From positions 44,638,067 to 44,702,066 of the forward strand of contig CM060983.1 of NCBI GenBank assembly GCA_030765065.1: 64,000 nucleotides of DNA. The letters are read 5' to 3'. How positions within the stretch are numbered: position 1 is the stretch's first letter; the number at the start of each line of letters is the position of its first letter. This DNA is from Deroplatys truncata. Taxonomy: Eukaryota > Arthropoda > Insecta > Mantodea > Mantidae. Positions 11,352-64,000 of this stretch are shown piece after piece. The position numbers were made by a program, and so were the translations under genes. Below the pieces are notes generated by a model. That model saw only the letters and a list, made by a program, of their open reading frames with translations. It was not told the DNA's origin and made no database searches.

Positions 11352-11423
11352 TCCCGTGTGGTTTAGTGGCTAGGATACCTGGCTTTCACCCTGGAGGCCC
11401 GGGTTCGATTCCCGGCATGGGAG
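11352..11423 (+). tRNA. tRNA-Glu(UUC), unit 19
   Basis: tcccgtg acceptor start, one anticodon-stem mismatch (accctgg), discriminator G, T6. Confidence 0.8.
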
Positions 11424-11493
11424 TTTTTTGTTTCACTAAGCAAACATAGTTGTGAATCCTACAGAGAATGTTACTGATACCAACGCACAAGAG

Positions 11494-11565
11494 TCCCATG
11501 TGGTCTAGTGGCTAGGATACCTGGCTTTCACCCAGGAGGCCCGGGTTCGATTCCCGGCATGGGAG
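11494..11565 (+). tRNA. tRNA-Glu(UUC), unit 20, consensus body
   Basis: All stems pair; discriminator G in place of A; T6 stop. Confidence 0.9.
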
Positions 11566-11634
11566 TTTTTTGTTTCACTAAGCAAACATAGTTGTGAATC
11601 CTACAGAGAATGTTACTGATAATTAACACAAGAG

Positions 11635-11706
11635 TCCCATGTGGTCTAGTGGCTAGGATACCTGGCTTTCACCCAGGAGGCCCGGGTTCGATTCCCGGCA
11701 TGGGAA
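11635..11706 (+). tRNA. tRNA-Glu(UUC), unit 21, consensus
   Basis: All stems pair, discriminator A; followed by TTCTTTG, so no clean T4 stop. Confidence 0.9.
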
Positions 11707-11776
11707 TTCTTTGTTTCACTAAGCAAACATAGTTGTGAATCCTACAGAGAATGTTACTGATAGCAAAGCACAAGAG

Positions 11777-11848
11777 TCCCATGTGGTCTAGTGGCTAGGA
11801 TACCTGGCTTTCACCCTGGAGGCCCGGGTTCGATTCCCGGCATGGGAA
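11777..11848 (+). tRNA. tRNA-Glu(UUC), unit 22
   Basis: Consensus except for the accctgg anticodon-stem mismatch shared with unit 19; weak stop (TTCTTTG). Confidence 0.85.
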
Positions 11849-11918
11849 TTCTTTGTTTCACTAAGCAAACATAGTTGTGAATCCTACAGAGAATGTTACT
11901 GATAGCAAAGCACAAGAG

Positions 11919-11990
11919 TCCCATGTGGTCTAGTGGCTAGGATACCTGGCTTTCACCCAGGAGGCCCGGGTTCGATTCCCGGCATGGGAG
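11919..11990 (+). tRNA. tRNA-Glu(UUC), unit 23, consensus body
   Basis: All stems pair; discriminator G; T6 stop. Identical in form to unit 20. Confidence 0.9.
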
Positions 11991-12059
11991 TTTTTTGTTT
12001 CACTAAGCAAACATAGTTGTGAATCCTACAGAGAATGTTACTGATAGCTAACACAAGAG

Positions 12060-12131
12060 TCCCATGTGGTCTAGTGGCTAGGATACCTGGCTTTCACCCA
12101 GGAGGCACGGGTTCGATTCCCGGCATGGGAA
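12060..12131 (+). tRNA. tRNA-Glu(UUC), unit 24
   Basis: One T-stem mismatch (ggcacggg); T4 stop. Confidence 0.87.
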
Positions 12132-12201
12132 TATTTTGTTTCACTAAGCAAACATAGTTGTGAATCCTACAGAGAATGTTACTGATAGCTAAGCACAAGA
12201 G

Positions 12202-12273
12202 TCCCATGTGGTCTAGTGGCTAGGATACCTGGCTTTCACCCAGGAGGCCCGGGTTCGATTCCCGGCATGGGAA
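12202..12273 (+). tRNA. tRNA-Glu(UUC), unit 25, consensus
   Basis: All stems pair, discriminator A, T5 stop. First of four units sharing the AAGTTTTTG end. Confidence 0.92.
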
Positions 12274-12343
12274 GTTTTTGTTTCACTAAGCAAACATAGT
12301 TGTGAATCCTACAGAGAATGTTACTGATAGCAAAGCACAAGAG

Positions 12344-12415
12344 TCTCATGTGGTCTAGTGGCTAGGATACCTGGCTTTCACCCAGGAGGCCCGGGTTCGA
12401 TTCCCGGCATGGGAA
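12344..12415 (+). tRNA. tRNA-Glu(UUC), unit 26
   Basis: Consensus except tctcatg at the 5' end, giving a tolerated U-G pair; T5 stop. Confidence 0.9.
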
Positions 12416-12485
12416 GTTTTTGTTTCACTAAGCAAACATAGCTGTGAATCCTACAGAGAATGTTACTGATAGCAAAGCACAAGAG

Positions 12486-12557
12486 TCCCATGTGGTCTAG
12501 TGGCTAGGATACCTGGCTTTCACCCAGGAGGCCCGGGTTCGATTCCCGGCATGGGAA
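12486..12557 (+). tRNA. tRNA-Glu(UUC), unit 27, consensus
   Basis: All stems pair, discriminator A, T5 stop; same sequence as units 25 and 28. Confidence 0.92.
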
Positions 12558-12627
12558 GTTTTTGTTTCACTAAGCAAACATAGTTGTGAATCCTACAGAG
12601 AATGTTACTGATAGCAAAGCACAAGAG

Positions 12628-12699
12628 TCCCATGTGGTCTAGTGGCTAGGATACCTGGCTTTCACCCAGGAGGCCCGGGTTCGATTCCCGGCATGGGAA
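12628..12699 (+). tRNA. tRNA-Glu(UUC), unit 28, consensus
   Basis: Last complete unit; all stems pair, T5 stop. Its spacer runs on to a 29th unit cut off after eight bases at 12777. Confidence 0.92.
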
Positions 12700-13084
12700 G
12701 TTTTTGTTTCACTAAGCAAACATAGTTGTGAATCCTACAGAGAATGTTACTGATAGCAAAGCACAAGAGTCCCATGTTTACTCGTAATAACAAGCTCTTC
12801 CGATGGAATGAAAAGAAAGGCGGACAAATGTAGGAATGGCAAACTTTCAAGCATGTCTTTAGGTGACTCTTGGAAAAGCACCAAACTTGCAACATGGAAT
12901 ATTTGAAAATGATTAGCGCTACGAAAAAGGATTTTGTCACGTACTTTAATGAGCCCTACGGTTTCCTAAGATTTCCTTTTATACAAAATTTAGTGAAATA
13001 AAAGGAAATTCAAAGAACATTCGAAATATACGCGTTATTGCTTTTTTCAGTACATTAAACATATGACAGATTGATCTTGAATTG

Positions 13085-13575
13085 TCTGCAAATAACCTAT
13101 GATGTCCTCTTCATTTTGAATGGATTTTGCATACGTTTGACAAGCGAATTTTTGTACAACTAGAAAGGAGAAAGAGATCTAGACAAAAACTTGCTACACA
13201 AGAAATGTAAATCCTTTTAAAATACACAATTTATTTCAAATACCTACTTCAACTGTCTTTGAGATATTCTTTGTCATTCGCTTAAATTTGCAAATATTGT
13301 TTGCCTCCTCAAGTGTTAACTGGTCTTTTTCTTGTGGTCATGCCAAGAGGGGAATCTCATAGTAGCCAGCATATAGAGACCCATTTTTCAAACATTTGAC
13401 TGTAGCTATACGCACCTGTATCCCTGTTGTACCTAACGAAATATATAATGAAAGCATTTACGCAAACCTTAATCTTGAAGTTAATAGAGAGGTAAGCGTT
13501 TATAGGAATGGCTTACAGAAGAGGGATGAAAATTAAGAGCAGTGATAGAGAAAATCGTGTGAATGCAATCTATTC
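13085..13575 (+). repeat. repeat X copy 1 (right half)
   Basis: Right part of the family: aaaatacacaatttattt, gagatattctttgtcatt, catttgactgtagct, ending gatagagaaaatcgtgtgaa. Old and diverged. Confidence 0.7.
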
Positions 13576-14119
13576 TTTTTTAATGATATATTTCTTTGGA
13601 GATAAATTAAGGGTGATAAAAACGCGAATGGCCAATGACATGTATCGGTGAGGTCTGTGGCCAGATGTTTTTGTTCACGTGAGTCGCAGGTTGTTAACCC
13701 GACTGCGGCTGCAGCGTACGCGGAAATCAATGATATGCGACAAATGTATGTGGTTTTCATGTCTGTTAGTAAGAACGAGTTGGCCATCAACACGGTAACA
13801 CCGGCGCAGTGATGTTCTCTCAAAAACAAACAGAGAAGTGGGGCGTTTAAGGGTACGCCGTGCTTTTAGGTAAACCCAACGCTCTGTTTTAAATTTCTCT
13901 TCCACATAATTGCATTTTCATAGGCAATCCTACTAGGGGTTACGAGTTTATCGAATGATTTGCTAGCACAAAGACAAGCGAATTTATGCGATGAAACTCC
14001 TAAACTAGAATGGATTTTATTAAGGCTATTCCATGAATAAAATGTAACAGATTGCATAAATAATAATTACTTTCTTAATTGTGCTGATCAAAATCAAATC
14101 ACGATCTGTCAGATCATTG

Positions 14120-14685
14120 CATGGAATGGAATGAGAAGCGGAGAGGGGGCGGTACTGATCCAGGGAATCCGGACATTTTACCGTACGTCCCCTCTCCCGG
14201 AGGAAAGGATGAAGTGGAGGGAGACACCGGGCGGCCGGAACCAGGAGTGACGGTACAGCAATGACAGGGTCCCTAAAGTCTCCAAATATAAATGCCCCGG
14301 CAAATGGACAGGTATACCGAGCACATGGGGTCCAACGCCCCCTCCGGGGGTTATCCTTATAACCCGGCAACCAGCCGAAGGCCGAAAAAGGTTCTCAGAG
14401 AGCATCCTTTTTCCCTGCCAGCTGTACCGAAACTCCATCGCCGACACTTCCAACCCTGAAACAAAACCAAACGGAGTGAAGGATGAATGAAATGATTAAT
14501 GGAATGAAATGGAAGGACAGAAAATTCGGAGAATCTAAGGATCCTTCCTAACATTCGCCTGGCGACCCGGGAAAATCCAAAAAAAAACCACGGGTCAGGA
14601 AGTTTGGCCACGGGAATCGAACCCATGACCTCCCGAATGCGGGCCACAGACGCAACCGCCTGAGACATCCCTTTCGGTGATCAAG
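14120..14685 (-). repeat. SINE B-like element, long copy
   Basis: Minus strand has a tRNA-like head (ggttgcgtctgtggcccgca; gggttcgattcccgtggcc), then a long GC-rich body. Several open frames fall inside but are low-complexity products of this repeat. Confidence 0.78.
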
Positions 14686-15042
14686 GTATACTAAATGAAT
14701 CAACAATAGAATGTGTTACGGAATACCAACCAATGCTACCAACAGTGAGAATGAGGAAGTAGTTAACCTCAAAATAAGTTAAAATGGGAACTCAATAAAA
14801 AACTTCTGTTTCAAGAACATAATTTATTTGGAAATGACTTTATATGAATGTACAGTGATTAAAAGCACAATTGAATGATCACTGCATATACCATCGATTC
14901 AGCAGCGAACTAACGTATTGTGGTATAACATCACATCTTTGCAAGTAAATTGTGACGCAGCTTCTACGGCTCAAGGTTATCGGGAGGTCGGCGTCGGGCA
15001 GTCGGGGAAAACAAACATAAGTAGCGCTATCGTCAGATAACC

Positions 15043-15112
15043 AGAATCTTCTGGATGTTTCTCCTGCCCGAACATACTAGAACTCTTTGGAAATTTCCAA
15101 CGGCTATATAAG
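15043..15112 (+). promoter_or_regulatory. heat-shock-like promoter: two HSE-like motifs plus TATA box
   Basis: Two runs of inverted GAA/TTC units sit at 15043-15060 (agaatcttctggatgttt) and 15078-15098 (contains GGAAATTTCC), followed by TATATAAG at 15105-15112. Heat-shock promoters of insects have this order and spacing, and the downstream leader is rich in gtgaa/aagtgaa as in hsp70 leaders. No Hsp70 coding sequence follows. It may be the promoter of the nudel-like gene, a relic of a heat-shock gene, or a promoter carried by a mobile element. Confidence 0.4.
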
Positions 15113-15496
15113 CGAGCGCTCTCGCAAGTGCGTTAGTGAACAAGATAGTGAATGCGTTTCTGGTGCGACGAAAAGTCCTGTTCTCCGAGTGAGTTTGTGA
15201 TGACTGCTGCGACACGCAGGGATGCTGCTTCTGCGAGATATTGGAGAAGTCTTGTGTTTGACTCCCCAGTGAGTGAACCGTCAGGAAGAAGAGGCTACAT
15301 CGTGCGTATTTAATTACGCCGCTAGGTCACGAAGAAAGTGAAGTGATGGTGAAAGCTAAGTGAAGTGATAGTGAAAACTTGAGCTAGTTCACATTACTGA
15401 AGTGACTTTGAGAACAGTTAAAAACTGGACAAAGTCTCGATATTGTAAGATAAACGACTCATTGGTCGACATCTCAGGCATTGCTAAATGTTATTG
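15113..15496 (+). promoter_or_regulatory. candidate first exon / 5' leader of the nudel-like gene
   Basis: The first clear coding exon (18103) opens with a 3' splice site, so an upstream exon is needed. This block follows a TATA box at the right distance (start site near 15132-15138) and holds two start codons that would splice in phase 0 to 18103. ATG at 15200 reads 23 codons (MTAATRRDAASARYW...) to a possible donor after 15268 (CCA/GTGAGT). ATG at 15488 reads only Met-Leu-Leu to a strong donor after 15496 (TTG/GTAAGTG). The phase match is seen; the assignment is inference. The block could instead belong to another gene or to a repeat carrying a promoter. Confidence 0.35.
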
Positions 15497-15849
15497 GTAA
15501 GTGTTGAACATATGGCATACAAACAGAATAGCCACACTAAACTGTTCGATTTATACACTTCGCCATCTCTATCTTTGAGATCCATCCAGAGAATGAAATA
15601 AGTGAAGGCAGTGAAACGATTATGAAAAACGTTGTAGCATTGAAAAGACCATAAAAACTTCACATCTTCATTTCCTCTAAAAGAATGCACATCTTGTAGA
15701 TCTTCTTTGATATACAGGCAGTTTTTTTCAAGACCAACGTAAGGAACTGGTTCCCCGTTCCTTTTTCTTCCTTCGTGTGCCACCAGGTTGAAGAATGTTC
15801 ACTCTCGGCAATTCCTTTACAGATCGTTTATCTATTGCTTCAAATCTTT

Positions 15850-16042
15850 CGTCTTTCTTTTCTTTTTATATTATCTAAGTTGGGTAAAGGAAGTATTTTA
15901 TTCCAACCAAAAATTCCTTATCGATTTTCAACGTAAAACACACATTTTGAGGTCCTCTGAGCCCATGGAGAAGTTTAGAGAAAGGCGCGTGTATCTATCT
16001 GTGTGTCTGTGAAAGCATTACCTCAAAAACGAAAAGTTGGAT
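15850..16042 (+). repeat. repeat X copy 2 (left fragment)
   Basis: aaggaagtattttattccaa, ccaaaaattccttatcg, attttgaggtcctctgagcc, gtgtgtctgtgaaagcatta: the left quarter of repeat X. Confidence 0.75.
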
Positions 16043-16084
16043 TATATATTACTTTATTATTTTAGTCAGTTTTTTAGAATGATT

Positions 16085-16440
16085 GCAACTTCTGACGCCA
16101 AATGCACATTAAACTAGCCATCCGTTCGTATTGACAAAAATCATTTTGTCATATCTATTAATTATCCTTCTCTTAATTGTCTCTCCTTCATGGTTCCCAT
16201 AACTCCTTTCTTCCAAGTTCTTGGAGGTCACCCTCTTTTTCGTCTCTTTAATGGCATCCATTTAAAAAGCAATCTTCGGTAACCTATCTTGATTCATACG
16301 CATCACATGTCCATACCATATTAATTGTTTCATTGAAATTACATATATTTTTAATGTCCATCTCCTGTCTTACTTTCTTATTGTTAATGATTATCTTTTC
16401 TAGATATTCAAGCTGAGCGACGCCAATAATCCATTTACAA
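16085..16440 (-). mobile_element. LINE 3' fragment
   Basis: Minus strand gives MRMNQDRLPKIAFKMDAIKE TKK, the H.MRM...RLPK segment near the C-terminus of insect LINEs. No frame longer than about 40 codons. Confidence 0.65.
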
Positions 16441-16689
16441 TGCCAAAAATGTCTGTTCGTAGGTATTTTTCAGTTGTCATATTTCTGAACCATAATTACA
16501 CTTTCTTTCTCTCTCCCTCTCTCTCTTTCTCAATATATATATACTTAATTCCATACTTATACCCTTTAAGAATGTTACGTGGAGATTTTCTTGTAATTCT
16601 CCCTAGCCTAAACCACTATTTACATGGAAATATGTTTTCATTTTTCCAAAATGACTCTACTTATTTTGATCATCGACCTATGAAGATCT

Positions 16690-17127
16690 TTTGTACCTAA
16701 GGCCCTAGCGGAGCGACTCTGGGAGGGAGGGGTGAAGTGAGATGAAACAGAGGGCGGCCGGACCAGAAGGCACGACGGGGCAAGGACCCTATCTTTTACA
16801 ACTCCCCAGGTGGCAGCTGGTACAACCGGTTCACCGGTTCCTCTCACCCACTGGGGGGTCCGGGACTCGGAGACCGGCTCCATTCCGGGAACGAAGTGTT
16901 ACAGAGAGCATCCTTTCCCCCTGCCATGCAACGCCGAGACTCCCGTCGACACTTGTAACCCTGAAATAGCCAAGTAGATGAAAGGTGAAGTGAAATGTGA
17001 ATGGAGGGACAGGAAATTCGGGGGATGTAATGATCCTTCCCAGCATTCGCCTAGCGACCCGGGGAAACTCCCGAATAAAAGCATGGGACAGGAAGGTCGG
17101 CCGCGGGAATCGAGCCCACGAATAGAA
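16690..17127 (-). repeat. SINE B-like element interrupted by SINE A
   Basis: Body and head order match 14120-14685 (cattcgcctagcgacccggg; agagcatcctttccccctgc). The tRNA-like head is cut by the SINE A insertion at 17128. Confidence 0.8.
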
Positions 17128-17366
17128 ATTAAAAAATTAAATTGAGTTTTATTTATGAAGCTCTTTAACTGCTGTGGTCCTTGGCGTCTCATTCTATATT
17201 GGGCGTGAAAGACCGGAAAGTTTGTTCAGAGGCCTCTTTATCAGGCTTGAGGTTCTTTTACGTGCCGTAAATCTACGACACGGGACCACCGGCTTTACTT
17301 CCCTTCCGAAGGAAGCCATGATAAGGATGTTTACGCCCGAGAAAGTCCATCGCCCTCCGCCGGGAG
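17128..17366 (-). repeat. SINE A, head-truncated, with 12-bp target duplication
   Basis: Body matches the other SINE A copies (agcctgataaagaggcctc, tagatttacggcacgtaa on the minus strand). ccacgaatagaa occurs at 17116-17127 and again at 17367-17378. It was inserted into the head of the SINE B copy at 16690-17127. Confidence 0.88.
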
Positions 17367-17692
17367 CCACGAATAGAAGACATAACTTTTTGTTACAAAA
17401 GTTATTTCTTAATTATGTTTTTAATTGTATTTTTTAATTTATAAATGTTAAACTGCTGCACATCTGGATATTTCTTTATAATCATAACAACGGAAATATG
17501 ATTTTTGTGGATGTAATTTAATAAAACATTATAGTAAAGTTTCTGGATTTTGAATACATTGAATTTCAGAATGTAGGAATACTGATAGATAGTCAATGGA
17601 CTTTTTCAGGCACATTTTAATTACTCTTTTTTGTACTAATATAAACGGTGCAATATACTGGTAAATGAACTATAATACCGTTTTGTTTTTGT

Positions 17693-17925
17693 TTTTTTAT
17701 AAGCTTTAACGTCCTTTAACCTAGTAGGTCATATCAGACAATGAATGAAATGGGTGAAATGATGCTCAAATCAGCCCGGGGTCCATAGAACTTAAAGTTA
17801 CCCGACATTCGCCTTCTCAGGATAAGGGAAATACCTTATCCGGGTAACTCACCCTATCCGAGATTCGAACTCGGACCTCTTGAATGTGAGGCAGATACGC
17901 TACCACCAGACCACAGAGGCATATT
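17693..17925 (-). repeat. SINE C (tRNA-derived)
   Basis: Minus-strand head gcctctgtggtctggtggta, gcgtatctgcctcacattca, gagttcgaatctcgg carries tRNA A and B boxes. Same family at 47890-48118. Confidence 0.82.
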
Positions 17926-18102
17926 GAAGAACGTATTGGACTAAAGACAAATATATAATGGCAAGACATCATTAAGCAAATATATACATTTCCAGAATAA
18001 GTGAATATAAGAACCATTCTTATATACAAACGGTAACTATGAACTGGTAACTTGGATAGAGGGATTGTAGTTTTATCAGTCCTTGTGTTTGTTCTGTTTC
18101 AG

Positions 18103-63948
<45,846 letters not shown>

Positions 63949-64000
63949 GTAAACTACACAGCTCACAGCTTTAAGGGAAAACTAATCAGCAGAAATTGCC

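Larger units (their letters stand above)
8785..12777 (+). repeat. tandem array of 28 tRNA-Glu(UUC) units, about 142 bp each
   Basis: Each unit is a 72-bp tRNA-Glu gene plus about 70 bp of spacer (T-run, gtttcactaagcaaacatag, ttgtgaatcctacagag, aatgttactgata, then cacaagag). All units point the same way. Spacing is 132-148 bp, exactly 141-142 bp for units 17-28. The left ten or so units are decayed and the right eleven nearly identical. The array breaks off inside a 29th unit after tcccatgt at 12777. The T-run after each gene is the RNA polymerase III stop. Spacer variants are interleaved: discriminator-G with T6 (units 13, 19, 20, 23), ATTCTTTG (18, 21, 22), ATATTTTG (12, 16, 17, 24), AAGTTTTTG (25-28). 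Confidence 0.95.

Noticed and set aside
8785-12777. CRISPR-like regular array
   Set aside because: Each repeated block folds as tRNA-Glu with A and B boxes and a T-run. The spacers are repeated too, so they are not unique sequences.
14026-14668. Overlapping minus-strand open frames of about 100 codons
   Set aside because: They lie inside the GC-rich SINE B-like element, and other copies do not keep these frames.
14930-15500. Solo long terminal repeat of an LTR element
   Set aside because: A TATA box and leader are present, but I could not find matching ends or a target duplication, so the claim is not supported.
18052-18102. Translation start at 18052 for the nudel-like gene
   Set aside because: The segment is a pyrimidine-rich splice acceptor (tttgttctgtttcag) directly before 18103, so it is probably intron.

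Overview
The window reads as intron-rich, transposon-rich nuclear DNA of an insect, most likely one with a large genome. Mariner, hAT and LINE fossils, tRNA-derived SINEs and long microsatellites fill it, and one long spliced plus-strand gene runs through it. I can recognise its protein as a member of the Nudel (ndl) family, the insect-specific modular serine protease of the egg vitelline envelope. The species cannot be fixed from the sequence alone.

Layout. 1-8.7 kb: mariner and Tc1 fossils, a short tandem repeat (1.98-2.34 kb), a SINE, and a decayed minus-strand array of tRNA-Glu-like units (4.9-6.2 kb). 8.8-12.8 kb: the most striking region, a head-to-tail array of 28 tRNA-Glu(UUC) units at about 142 bp spacing. 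The left units are decayed and the right units almost identical. 13-18 kb: SINEs, repeat X fragments, a LINE tail, and a promoter-like block (two heat-shock-element-like motifs, TATA box, candidate first exon). 18.1 kb to the right edge: thirteen exons of the nudel-like gene, whose reading phases all agree. They encode at least 1,995 residues: a membrane anchor, an SEA domain, about 1,670 residues of Ser/Thr/Pro-rich mucin-like sequence, then one Nudel-type trio of LDL-receptor class A modules. The protease domains must lie beyond the window, and the 5' end is uncertain.

The introns (0.2-5.9 kb) are packed with mobile DNA: mariner copies, a hAT element with 8-bp target duplication, DUF4817-type transposase fossils (one pair forming a 0.5-kb-armed palindrome), LINE fragments, three SINE families, and an unclassified 0.85-kb repeat (repeat X) that recurs about fifteen times, often as tail-to-tail pairs. 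One end fragment of repeat X lies directly against the 3' splice site of a coding exon.

Nothing here is bacterial, plasmid or viral, and I saw no retrovirus-like or Polinton-like element that I could support. The only host genes I can support are the nudel-like gene and the tRNA-Glu array.
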